Source of the DNA: Volutella citrinella
Lineage: Eukaryota; Ascomycota; Sordariomycetes; Hypocreales; Nectriaceae
DNA: 64,000 nt
Assembly (NCBI GenBank): GCA_034401135.1
Contig: JAWZSP010000001.1
Location: forward strand, 5,828,001 to 5,892,000
Reading direction: 5' to 3'
Part shown: positions 10,740 through 21,416 of the stretch, in pieces
How the letters are laid out: each line of letters opens with the position of its first letter
How positions within the stretch are numbered: position 1 is the stretch's first letter
Made by a program: the position numbers and the translations under genes
The notes under the pieces: model-generated
Told to the model about the DNA's origin: nothing
The model's input: only the letters and a program-made list of their open reading frames with translations
The model's database searches: none

Positions 10740-11579
10740 TCAGTACCGGATTCGCCTCTTAGCATTCTCTTCACCCTCAGTGTCTCGGAAATGGATGCGA
10801 ATCTCCTCCCCAGTCAAATGAGGCCTGGGATTCTGCTGTCGGTAGCCCGCGTTCAGCATCTGGTGCAGGACTGACATTTCGTGTGACCGATTCAGCATCT
10901 GCTGCATTCTAGGCGTCAGAGCGAGTGGGTCATGCTGATATGGAGGCCTGTTGGTCCCGTTGTAGTGGCCGGTAGGTTGATTCTGCAGCCAGGCCGGGTT
11001 GACCGTCTCCCGCGGGGGCGCCGTCTGGATCATTGAGGGCGCCGGCTGGAACAGGGAGGGTGGTTCCTGGATCATCGAGGGCGGCTGCTGGAACAGAGAG
11101 GACGGCTGCTGGAACAGGGAGGGCGTTACGGGCGAGTTGAGTGTCGGCATGGGGTCGAATCCAGGCTCTCGGGCGGGGAGATACGAGATCTGCTCCTGGG
11201 AACAGTCGGGGTCGCCCTGTGTCGCTGCTGGCGCGTATGTGTTCATGTTCCATTGCTCTTGCTGAGAGAACTGTGCAACGGGGGCTGCGGGCTCAGGGAG
11301 AGGAGCAAGGGGAGGCAAGCTCTTGGACGAGCACCTGCATGGCGTGTTCATAAGCGCCGCCATGCAGGTGCAGGCCTTTTCCGTGCTCTGCGTGGTCTGT
11401 TGACTCTGTTGACTCTGTTGTTCGTGGTAGATGCAGAGAGGACGGAGATTCCCCAGCTCCGCAGGCAGCCCCAGACAGGCAGGACATTGACTGTACTGGT
11501 CTGCCTCGGATGTTTGCGTTTGGTAGGGATTGAAGCCATTCATCCCACCGGGATACATAAAGTGCTGGTTGGGGAACAT
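10740..11579 (-). CDS. Hypothetical Pro/Gln-rich protein with Cys cluster and FQQPP repeats
   Basis: One uninterrupted frame of 279 residues starting MFPNQHFMYPGGMNG. The open frame continues upstream, but that part looks non-coding and the region before it is AT-richer, so I take the ATG at 11579. Residues about 30-100 contain Cys pairs and singles (QCPACLGLP, LCIYHEQ, ACTCMAALMNTPCRCSS) that might bind metal. The central part repeats SLFQQPP/SMIQEPP/SLFQPAP/SMIQTAP. The C-terminus (ALTPRMQQMLNRSHEMSVLH then HFRDTEGEENAKRRIRY) is helical and charged. No signal peptide or membrane helix is seen. I do not recognise the family. The length of the frame and the regular repeats support a real gene. 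Confidence 0.6.
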   Translation of the reverse strand: MFPNQHFMYPGGMNGFNPYQTQTSEADQYSQCPACLGLPAELGNLRPLCIYHEQQSQQSQQTTQSTEKACTCMAALMNTPCRCSSKSLPPLAPLPEPAAPVAQFSQQEQWNMNTYAPAATQGDPDCSQEQISYLPAREPGFDPMPTLNSPVTPSLFQQPSSLFQQPPSMIQEPPSLFQPAPSMIQTAPPRETVNPAWLQNQPTGHYNGTNRPPYQHDPLALTPRMQQMLNRSHEMSVLHQMLNAGYRQQNPRPHLTGEEIRIHFRDTEGEENAKRRIRY

Positions 11580-12416
11580 GATGCAGTTGGTGTTTTGCTT
11601 TGCTTTGCTCTCGTGGCTCGTGAAAACAAGTGAAGGAAAGTGTGCCGCTGTGAAAGTAGGCGAGTTGAAAGCAGATGGAGGAAGCAAGAGAAACCTGAGA
11701 AAAGAGGCGAGCACCTTGTGCGTCCTTTTTCCATTTATTCTCAGATACCCATCAGTCATGAGCAGTTGAAAGGAACAATGTGAACAGGCCAAACGATGTG
11801 TTCGGGGCGGCCGTATTGCTTGTGAACATTTTTATTTCTACTCGAAGCTGTTCGCATATATTCAGATTAATCAATCGAACTTGTTTAATTCTATATACTG
11901 AACGCATTTAATGTGGCTCGTCGCCCGGCCCAGCAGACAATGAAGGTCCGTGATTGTTTTGTTCATCTAGTCAAGGCCCAACTCACATGCTGTTCACCAC
12001 ACAATGACCAACTTGGAGCCAATCAACGCCAAAGACCATTGTAATTGGTACTATTCTTAAAACGGACAAAGATCAAAGAGCTGAGCCCAACAACCTTCTA
12101 CCGCCACTTTGACACTGTCAAACAGTACTGTAGGAAAGGCGCGCGCAGAGGATTCAACTGCGCTAGAGCCAAACTTGCTGCATTTCCTAGATCCTGTTGG
12201 GTTCAGCAGAGCGTAAACACCACTGTTGATCTACTAATCCTGCTTTCCAGCCAGACAATCACTCTTAGCTAGGCGAAGAAAGACTTGGACAGTATTGCAT
12301 TCAAAAAGCCAAACTCAAAGGTACATATATACTAAAATACTCTTTCACAGAATCCAATCCAGCAAGAAAGAGTTCCAAACGGCGGGCGCGGAACCCAGGA
12401 CAATACTGCATGCCAT
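11580..12416. other. AT-richer intergenic region
   Basis: Upstream of the Pro/Gln-rich gene and downstream of the secreted-protein gene, both minus strand. AT-rich patches (for example atatattcagattaatc near 11860-11875) are consistent with promoter and 3' UTR DNA. No gene is seen. Confidence 0.4.
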
Positions 12417-13451
12417 CTAGCACGCAGTCAAGCAGGCAAGAGAGACGATTGCGGACCCGAGACCAACTCCAGGAGCCCACAACTTGCTCGTCTCAGCCAA
12501 GACTTCAATAACCTTGGCGGTAGCAGCGCCGCCCGTTCCACCAACAGAAGACAGGTAGGTGCACAGCTTGCAGTTGTTTGACATTGGCGTCGAAATCTGA
12601 TAGCGGAGGTTGCCCGAAAGCGCACCGCCGGCGCCGGGGATGTCGATGGAGACGGCAACGTGGACAGACTGCGGGAACACGGTCTGCTTGATCAACTTCC
12701 TGTCGCCGCCCGCGCCACACGAGTCGTCGCGGCCGTAGTCGTAGCACCACTTCTCCGTGTGCTTGAACATGCGCTCCTCGTCCGAGGCCGTCGTGTTGTC
12801 AATCGTCGCCTGCACGACGGCGATGAGGGCCGACTTCATCATGGGCACGATGCGCTCGTCGGCGCCTTCGCAGGTGAAGGACAGGAAGTGCTTCCCGGGC
12901 ATGCGCTGCGCCGTCTCGTCACAGATGGCGGGCTTGCCGTCAGCCTTTAGGTATTCGTTGAACCACCATATCGGGTCAATGTGTCCGTCGAACGTGACAG
13001 TTTCTTTGGAGAATCGAATGTTGACATTTGGTCGAACCGTGATTGCAGCAGGGGCTACCGCCGACTGCGAAGGCGCCGATGGAGGAGGAGACGACACTGT
13101 GATTGCGTTGTTGAACGCAATGGCTGCGTCCTTGTCCTTCTTCCCGGCTGTCGCAGCAGCAGCGGCCTTGCAGAGGTTGTATGAGTCGACAGGCGCTCGG
13201 CACACGTTTTGGAGGTTGGAGCACACAAAATCGGTGATGGCGCGTATGTCGGGACTCGCGCCGTGAGCAAAGTTAGCCATGTTCGCGGGCTTGTATCCGT
13301 ATCCCAGCATGCCATCCTGATCTTTGACGTAGTCGATGGTAGGGTTCGTGCACGCGCCAAAGTCTGAGCTTGCTCGGGGAATTAGTGCGCCGTTGCTGGA
13401 CTGCACCTGTCCCAGCAGGGCAAGGGTGGAGAGAAGTGCGGCTTTGGACAT
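12417..13451 (-). CDS. Secreted Cys-containing protein of unknown function
   Basis: A single exon of 344 residues. The start MSKAALLSTLALLGQVQSS is a clear secretion signal with a cleavage site near SNGALIPRA, possibly followed by a KEX-like processing site. The mature part has about a dozen cysteines (for example VCSNLQNVCRAP, SFTCEGADE, KWCYDYGRDDSCGAGGDR, NNCKLCTYL) that suggest a disulphide-bonded extracellular protein. A Ser/Pro/Ala linker (SSPPPSAPSQSAVAPAA) at about residues 120-137 separates an N-terminal module from a C-terminal one containing RFSKETVTFDGHIDPIWWFN. The C-terminal 40 residues are Gly/Ala-rich and hydrophobic. This could be an extracellular effector-like or cell-surface protein; no enzyme motif is recognised. 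The absence of introns is unusual beside its neighbours. Confidence 0.75.
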   Translation of the reverse strand: MSKAALLSTLALLGQVQSSNGALIPRASSDFGACTNPTIDYVKDQDGMLGYGYKPANMANFAHGASPDIRAITDFVCSNLQNVCRAPVDSYNLCKAAAAATAGKKDKDAAIAFNNAITVSSPPPSAPSQSAVAPAAITVRPNVNIRFSKETVTFDGHIDPIWWFNEYLKADGKPAICDETAQRMPGKHFLSFTCEGADERIVPMMKSALIAVVQATIDNTTASDEERMFKHTEKWCYDYGRDDSCGAGGDRKLIKQTVFPQSVHVAVSIDIPGAGGALSGNLRYQISTPMSNNCKLCTYLSSVGGTGGAATAKVIEVLAETSKLWAPGVGLGSAIVSLACLTAC

Positions 13452-14264
13452 GATTGTGGTCGGTATGTGAAGGTAGATGAGGCTGAATGCCGTAGCTTCG
13501 AAAGACTGTTTGTCTGCGTTGAGAACAGGTTGTTTCGTACATCAAGAGATGGTTGACGCCATCACCACTTATATACTGCTGGGTGGCTGCGGAGTTGCTT
13601 GTGGCTATACCTGGAGTTGAGGACCCTGCTACGGCTGCAGCCGACTGTTCGCATAAAGCGGAGGCTGCTCGGTGCTAGAAGGGGATACCTGAAACATTGT
13701 CAGCGGAGTTGCTCATATCATGATTCTCTGGATTGGTCCGCCAGTGCGGCTGCAGGTATACCCACGTGTTCGACTGCGTTATGGGATGATATTATCACTC
13801 ATGGCCTGAGTGTACCGTTGATGTCACAAACTTCGACTGTAAGTGTCCCCTTTCAGCGAGAAACTAGCCGGCGTTGCAATGCATAGCACCAGTCTTTACC
13901 TATCAGAGTATACCAAGAGCCCGTCAGGATTCACATCGCGGACTTGCCGCTCGTGGTGTGATGGAGAAATACGGCTCTGATGAAGAGAATCTGCCTCGAA
14001 GGATTCTGTAGTAACCCCATTTAGCAAATCATAAGGAGATGTGGTCAGGCACGTGGGCAGAGTTGTCAGTCAATCCTATGCGGGGACTGTAGGTTGCCTA
14101 TTTGGGCATGATCCTTGCTGAGACTGTCGAAAGCAGCCACCGACTAATGTTGGCGTACGGAGTCCTCGGCCCCCCTTGTCTTTTCTCACCATAGGGTTAG
14201 GGAGGATTAGGGATGAACAGTCTAATTCTAATCCGAGAGAGTCGTTTTGCGGGGGGGCTTCTTG

Positions 14265-14287
14265 GTGGCCTCGAAATTCGAGGCCAC
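14265..14287. repeat. Perfect palindrome, 11-bp arms
   Basis: The sequence reads gtggcctcgaa, one spacer base, then ttcgaggccac, so it can form a hairpin. It lies 22 bases before the first minisatellite block. Confidence 0.85.
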
Positions 14288-14308
14288 TGGCTGTAATAGA
14301 TCCCGGGC

Positions 14309-14380
14309 ACGTTGGGGAAGTCGGGGACCTCGGGGGTGTCAGGGATGTCGGTGACCTCGGGGACCTCGGGGACGTTGGGG
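14309..14380. repeat. 9-bp minisatellite, copy 1 (eight units)
   Basis: Eight consecutive 9-bp units can be read: acgttgggg, aagtcgggg, acctcgggg, gtgtcaggg, atgtcggtg, acctcgggg, acctcgggg, acgttgggg. On the minus strand they encode tripeptides P-N-V, P-E-V and P-D-F. The strong G-skew on the plus strand could favour G-quadruplex formation. Confidence 0.85.
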
Positions 14381-14768
14381 CACAAGTCTTGAATGCTGGG
14401 AAATACTTGCTCTGAGAGATCGTAGAGCTGTTGTTGGGACAGCCCAGCCCGGTCCGGACATTGATGTCTTGGTAAATAGAGATCTGGGTATTGCCCCATC
14501 GGTTTCCTTGGAGTGGAAATAGTGGTCCGCGCCCTTGGGGCCCCTTTGAGATGGGATGGTTATGGGTAAACCGCCGACAGTAAGCGGCCATGGCCTTGGA
14601 GGGAACTCAGAAACTTCAAAGTTGAAATAACCTGGCCCGAAGTTTATCTCAATAGTGCTGGGGAATGTCCGACTTAGGGAGCAAGCTCCTGAGCATGTTG
14701 AAGGCTACGGATCCCTAATTAGGCCACTGACTGCAATAATAGTAAAACGGATCGCGGCGATCCCGCGG

Positions 14769-14817
14769 ACGTTGGGGAAGTCGGGGAAGTCGAGGACCTC
14801 ACTCGGGGACGTTGGGG
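14769..14817. repeat. 9-bp minisatellite, copy 2 (shorter)
   Basis: Units acgttgggg, aagtcgggg, aagtcgagg, a partly degenerate acctcactcgggg, and acgttgggg. It is preceded at 14721 by aggccactgactgcaat, matching aggccactggctgtaat at 14281 before copy 1. The two blocks are therefore a duplication of about 100 bp rather than independent repeats. Confidence 0.75.
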
Positions 14818-14972
14818 CATCTTTTTGGCGGTAAAGTCGGAGAATGGTCAGTTGGCAACTTGGCGGTCTTGTTTGTGCCCCCAGTTGTGCAATTCAACTT
14901 GATGAGTATACAAAAATGAACAGCCATAGACCCGACAGGCCTGATGGAACGAATGCTTCCAACCATCCTCCA

Positions 14973-17900
14973 TCAGACTTGACGTAGTGGCTCTCGGCTC
15001 CTCTCAATCCGTGCTGCGTCGCGCAATCTCTCGATTCGTGCTGCATGTTGACGCCTTTTAGTCATCCCCTCGACAAAAGCATGGTCAACATCGTCAACAT
15101 CGCCAGCTTTGACACCGCCAAACTGTGGCAGCGACGACCGTAGAGCCTCCCTCTGCGTAACTGCGTTGGACCGGAACCTGCCGCACTCCAGCTTGGCATT
15201 GCATGTCGTCACGGGCCTATTCACCGCCAGAAACGCAACTCCGCTCGAGCCATGGTATGCACGCCACCGCTCCTTATCGGGTCGCTTACATGACAGCAGC
15301 TGCAATTGGTGTTCCCCCTTGGTCTTGAAGGCCCAGCCATCTGCATTGTACACTGGCCGCCACGGACGGACGCAAAATGCCCACTGCCGTGTGCTCTCTC
15401 GTGCTGCCTCTGGCGTAAAGACCTTCAGGACTGCCTCCAAGAACTCTCCAAGCTGGGCCTCCGTTGGGCTCAGCAAACCATGAACAACACTGTCAACATC
15501 TATCCCATCCTCCAGCTCTCCAGTTAGCACATCAGCTGACCTTGCATGAGCAGCGCAAAGCTGGTCCATGTTTTGGTCGACCGCGAGACGACTCTCAGCT
15601 GGGTTTGGCGAGTTGTCTTTGGCAGCCTCGGGGCGAGGAGCTTCAGCATTCCCGTAGGCAGCATCTTTTTCGGCGTCTTCGTTGTCGTCTTCGGGGATCC
15701 TCTCCATCCCTGGACTCCGCTCTTCCTTTACCGAGTCTGAAATGGCCTTCTGTATTGACAACCGCGAGAAGGCATCGTATGGCATGGTCACCTCCAGGAA
15801 GTCGTGTCCCTGGCACGTCCAGAGCACACCCTCACAATTGGTCCAGAGGATCCGCATGCAGGAGCGGCACAGATTCATGTCACAGCAGTACTTGCAGCAG
15901 AATCTCGACGTCGTGATTGGATCCAGACAAAGCGTACAGTTGACCCGATAACCCAATAGCAGCGGCTTCGTCTCATACACCATGATGGAGCGTTGAAAGG
16001 CAATTTCGGCAAAGTCGTATGCATCCGCCTGTAGTAGGAACTTTGCCAGAAGTTCCCACTGGCTAGATTCTGGCTGGCGGCTATCCAGAAGGCCTTGTGC
16101 GCGGTGGCGTATGTTTTGTACCAAAAAGTTCCAAGTTGGCGTGAGTGTCTCGTGTGGGCGCGTGTAGTCCAAGGCATTGAACCCATACACGTTCCTCCGT
16201 CTCAGAAGCAAGTCTTCGGTTGAAGAGTCCTTGGCAGTAGCGAGCAGGAGGCTCGAAATGGTTCCCAGCCCGTTGTCTATTGCAACTTGGAGCATCGTTC
16301 GGCCTGAAACGTCTAATGCAGCAAGGTCTGTCGTATCATGCTGGATGAGGAGCTTAGCCACGTCGACGGACCGATAGTTGATAGCCAGACCTAAAGGATG
16401 GTCGCCTTCTGGGGTCGTCCTTTTCGCGTCTACTCCTCTTTCAAGCAACAGTCGAATCATGTCGGTCCCCTTCTCCGTAACGGCATACAAAAAAGGTGTC
16501 CACCCACTCTGGATCAATGGCGCGTCAATGTCCAGGGCAGGGTTCTCTTGCAACACCCTCTTCAGAATTCTGGCGGACCGCCCTTCGACAATGGCGTGCG
16601 TCAGGTTCCCGCCATTCGCATCAATTAGATCGGCTCTTGCTCCCTTATCGAGCAGATAGTCCACCATGTCCTCCCTCCCTTGTCCGCAGGCGAAGAACAA
16701 GGGCGTTCTGCCTTTCGAGTCCCGAACGTCGAGGCTCGGCTCCCGGTAAACAGCAAGAATCGTCTCCAGGAGCTGAATATTACCACTCTCTGCAGCGGCA
16801 TGCACCGCTGTTTTCCCGTCCTCCTTCTTTGACTGCAGCTTGTAGTTGGGATCGGCTCCCTTTTCGAGGAGCAGCTTCACGCCCTCAAGATTCCCTCCCA
16901 CTGCCGCCTGTATCAGCGGTGTGCCAAACCATCCCCACTCAAAGTTGGCCAATTCCTTTTCGTCTTCGACTGCTTCAAAAAACGCACGCATGGCAGAAAC
17001 ATATCCCCATCGGCATGCCGAATGGAACTTGCTCAGCTCTCCTGGATGTGAAGGATACGGGTGGGCTCCCGCTTTCAGTAGATGTTCCATAATTTCCTCC
17101 GCGCGTGGGTATTTTTCAATTAACTGAAGCGGCCTGTTGGACCTTCGCATCCCACTTCGAATATTTGGGTCCGCCCCGTGGCTCAGGAGAAGCTTCACAA
17201 GGTCGGCGTCCCCAAGCCTGACAGCCACGCCGAGAGCAGTCTCATCCCTGTCACTCTTTGCATCTAGTCCAGGCGGCATCTTTCCACAGAGCACAGCTTG
17301 GACCATGTTCTCGTCCCGACAGTCGACCGCAACCAAGAGAATTGGCTCCCGGACGGGCACATTGGGGTTTGCGCCAGTTGATGTTAGCACTTCTACCGCC
17401 GACACCCGACGCGCGTCGGCCGCCAGATACAGCGGTGTGTTTCCATCAGCATTTTCGGCATCAATATCGCAGCCGGCATCGATCAGCAGCTTGCACACCT
17501 CGGCCAAGCCGAATAAGGCAGCAACGTGCAACGGCGTCATCCGGGAGTTGCCCTGCGGGTCGAGGGAAACTCCGGCGGCCAGAAGGGTTCGGATCACGGG
17601 CATCTGACGGTTGCTTATTGCGAAAGAGAGGGGCGTCCTATTCTCATGCCGGGGCCGGCGCGGGGGGTCGTTGATGTTGGAGCCCCTCTGGACAAGTTTC
17701 TGGACCACGCCATCGAAGCCCACTTCACAGGCATAATGAATTAGTCTGAAGCCTCTTCTCCACGAGTCGACTTCAACATGAGGAACAAGAACTTCGAGCA
17801 TCTCGGAATTCCCCATTTGAATCGCCAGGGTGACTATATCAGGCCTATTAGGACCCCTGGCATGAACATTTGCACCATGTTCCAGCAGGAGCTTGGCAAG

Positions 17901-20900
17901 TTCAGGCTGATTCCGGTCAATAGTCATCTCGAGCAGGGAACAGCCATATGCAATCTTGGGGGATGCACTGGTATCGGCTCCATGCTTAAGCAGCATTTCA
18001 ACAACTTGGGTTGACCCACGCTGGACAGCCAAGGAAAGGGCAGACTCGTTCCAAATTTCAGTCAGGTTCACGTTGGCCCCAGCTTCCAGAAGCAGTTCTA
18101 TGCATCTGGGCTGGTCTTGGCCGGCTGCAACCATGAGCGGAGTTACGCCATTGCTGTCACGCATATCGACATCGTCCAGAAAAGGTATGAGCATCTCAAG
18201 GACATCTCCAATTTGGCCAGCGGCGCAATGCACAGTGGGGCTTCCCGGCCAGTGCTCATTGACCATGGTTCTCAATGCGGATCCGCCCAGAGTCGGAGAG
18301 TTTTCGCCAGCATGCGGAACCAGACGGAGTAGGCGTTGCCAGGTTGAACTGGAGTCTGGGTCGTTGGGTCCAAAGAAGACCTCTCCAATGATGACGGGCA
18401 CATCCCATTTAGCGAGAATCGACAATGGGCGCTTGATGTAAAACTCCAAATCCGACGTCGTCAGCTCGCCTCCAAGAGCTTGATCGTTGCGCCGCTCGGC
18501 CTGGCTCGGGGAACAGTTTCCAAGTGGGCATTGTACTATGCGCTCCGGCAGTGGCGAGAACGTCATCAACGTGCGCTTCAGCTGCGAGATCCGGGACGAC
18601 CTGGACATTTCCCAGATCCTCCAGTAGCAACCGTTCTCGGAGCACAGAAAATCCCACAGATCCCATGCCCCGTCTCTTCCAAGCTCGTGCGAGTGCTTCC
18701 AGTAAAATCCCATGAAGAAGGTGGAATGCCCAATAAGGGGATATACAACTTGACACTTCTTGGCGGAGTTGTTTTCAACAAAATCAGCGCATCGATGCCA
18801 GTCTGTCTTCTTGAGATAACTGAGGAGAATGCCCGCAAGCGAACGATTAATAGCGCGGACATCGAATGTGTTGAGGACATGTTCCTTGAGGGTTTGGTGG
18901 AGGAGCTCGACCGTGCGTGCGGGCCCAAATCTCACCAAGCGCTGGCACAGTCTCCCCAGGTCGCCCTCGAGGTCATAGTGCTGTGTGATGCTGGGGTTTT
19001 GAAGCCGCAGTATCTCCACGACTTCGAATAGCTTAAAGTTTCTCCTCGTAACGCACATGAATTGCACCAGGGAGAATAGGTCTGGGCGGTCCTTTGCCAG
19101 CCGCTCCAAATCTTGCTGGTATATCGCTTCCATGGTCGGGGGACAGCTAGTGACGAGTGTGAAGACGGAGCTTGCTCCGGTGTCCTTGATGGTCCACAGC
19201 TCCTTCAGCACAGCGGTAGCAAATAAAAAAATGCCGTTGGATCGCTCGATGATGATGGCAGCTAGCCCCGTCCTCACTATCGAAGAAATTTGGCGTGATT
19301 TTATGATGCGATCAAGCTCGTCTTCCACGACGCGGGTGATGTCGTTTTTGACCGTGTCTGGAGTCATCTCGATATGGGGGTGCCCCAGAGCAAAGCCCCG
19401 GACTTCGTCAGTCATCCGACAAGTGACGACGATCTTGAGCGTCGAAACAACGTCTTCACGGCGAAGCATCGTGTCGAAACCTTTGAGCAAGCGGAGGACA
19501 TAATCGCCCTCGCACTGGTCGAGTCCGTCTATGATGAGGCAAGACGGCACGCCTTCCTGCGTCGTGACCAGCTCTCTTGTCACATCCATCAGATGATTGA
19601 AGCGGCGGTCGCCCTCTGGGCCCAAAAGCTGCGGGTTGTGCTGGCGCTCCGGACTGAACGCCTCCAAGAGAGGAAACAAACGCTTCTTCACTGAGGCAGG
19701 AATTCTTGACTGGCCAAGCAGAGACGCCACCAGCAGGTCCAAAATTGGGGGGCTCGCACGCGAGCTTTCGAGAGTGTCGCAATAGAATGATGCAACAGTC
19801 GGGAGGTCGTCCGGATCACCACTGTATTGAAAACGGGAGCGCGCCAATACACCCTGGATGTGTCTGGCGACATTGGATTTCCCGCAGCCTGGTCTCCCTG
19901 TGACGAAGAGAAAGCCGCCCTCTTCATTTCTCAGCCACTCCAGAAACATCGGGCTTTCGGAGACCCATTCGCAGGTGTTTACGTATGGCTCATCACGGCC
20001 GAATCCTTCGTTTTCTGCTGCAATGGGACGCAGCTGGCTTAGGAAAGCGCTCGCGGCCCTCATGAATTCTTGGCTGTCTGCCCCTTGGTTAGTTTTCGTT
20101 GTTTCGGCTCTGTCATTGAATCTAACACACCTATAGGGTCAGGCTTCTCGACTTTTTCTGGCTCCTCAGAGTCCTCTTCTATCGTGTCCGCCCGCGAGTT
20201 GGCTTCGGCCAAACCCCGTCTGACTTCCTTGAGAATCTCCTTGGCGCTGGATCGAACCAGCGATTCCCTTTCCGCTTTGAGAGCTCGCCTGGATGGTACA
20301 GTATGGTGTGAACGAGCATGTGGCACGGGTCTAATGATGGTCAGTACAGATTTGTAGAGGGAGGGGGGAATGTACTCTGTTGCTTTCTCGTCTATCCAAG
20401 TTGGAGCCTTTTGAAGTTTTTTGACTCGTTTGGACGCTTTCCTGACTAGCCTCTGGACCTCTCCCCAAAACAATTCAAAGCGAGGGTCATCGGGTGAGGC
20501 AAATTTCGGTAGCTCTGAGTGGGTGCAGTTGAGATCCAGATTATCGACTCCTTGGAGAATGGCTGACCATTGTGGTACAATCTGCATGAGTTAGCCTGCG
20601 CTTCTGCTGGGGAAAGAGAGTTGCCGACAATATTCTTAGCTCCATTGGGTAAGCGCTGTGGATGAGATTCATAGCAGCAAAGCAGCTCAATTTCTCGGTG
20701 AACATCGACGGTGAACTCCATGTTGATATCCTGGATAGCCGTCGAGAAGGTCTGGAGCTCTCTTGTGAGCCCCGTGGCGTATGCCTTTTCGAATTTCATG
20801 AGCGATGCCAGTTTCTGGACAACTACCAGGTCACCCGCGTTTTCGGATCCCATATGAGGCGTTCCCATGAAGATGATTGATTTTGTCGAGGGCCGGATGC

Positions 20901-21416
20901 TCTGCCAGTCATCCTTGGACGACGATAGGATCATTGCCTAGTTCTGTCAGCTTTGAACGTGGAGATTGTCGAGGGTGCTTACCTTTTTAACAACGAGGCC
21001 GCCCAGACTGTGAGCAATGAATATCAAAGGGCGCTCCTATACTCTTGGGTTACAACAAGCTCCACAGCCAGCTTGTCACTTGGGGCTTACTGGATTGTCC
21101 AGCCTCTTGACCACCAGGTTCTTCAGAAGGCTGTTGGCGTGGTGAATAATTCTAGTGTTTGCAACATCGTCGAAGCGGTTCGCATTGTAACCGAATGACA
21201 AGACGCGGACGGATGGCGCGAGCGGCCCCAAGAACTCGGGCTGGGTGAACCAGGGAATCCTAGTGCCGACCTGCTTCCACGTCGTCCTCAAGTTTCCGCC
21301 CAGGCCGTGCACAAAGACGAGACTGCAGCTGGTCAGTATATTGTCGTGCAGCAAGCAAGGACTTCGTCAACTCACTCTACCATCCCCTCGCTGGGAGCAG
21401 GCGAGGGAGTGTGCAT
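14973..21416 (-). CDS. NLR-type receptor: SesB hydrolase, NACHT, ankyrin repeats, zinc finger
   Basis: Six exons (21376-21416, 21091-21328, 20983-21036, 20629-20937, 20131-20581, 14973-20077) close in frame to about 2065 residues. Residues 14-280 form a SesB-type alpha/beta hydrolase: VFVHGLGGNLRTTW, the nucleophile block FIAHSLGGLVVKKA, then IFMGTPHMGS. NACHT follows, with Walker A GRPGCGKS near residue 425 and Walker B CLIIDGLDQCEGD about 115 residues later. Residues about 980-1640 are a run of some 18-20 ankyrin repeats. A Cys-rich zinc finger resembling the ZZ type (CTLC, CCKYC, CRSC, GHDFLEV) lies near residue 1740. Known fungal NLRs of this plan sense non-self and trigger defence or cell death. 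Intron 4 has a GTCGGC donor but a good GCTAACT branch site. The start MHTPSPAP is the first in-frame ATG; the frame stays open further upstream, so an additional 5' exon is possible. Confidence 0.9.

Larger units (their letters stand above)
13452..14972. other. Intergenic region with duplicated minisatellite and palindrome
   Basis: Region between the secreted-protein gene and the 3' end of the NLR gene. It holds two related copies of a block starting aggccactg[g/a]ctg[t/c]aat followed by 9-bp repeats (listed separately) and a perfect palindrome. An open frame on the minus strand (14197-14499) carries P-[D/E/N]-V tripeptide repeats preceded by DLSEQVFPSIQDLCPNVP. It might be a gene relic but is too weak to call. 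Confidence 0.4.

Noticed and set aside
14373..14591. Possible CRISPR-like spacing of the 9-bp repeats
   Set aside because: Units are directly adjacent with no spacers and the host is a eukaryote; it is a minisatellite.
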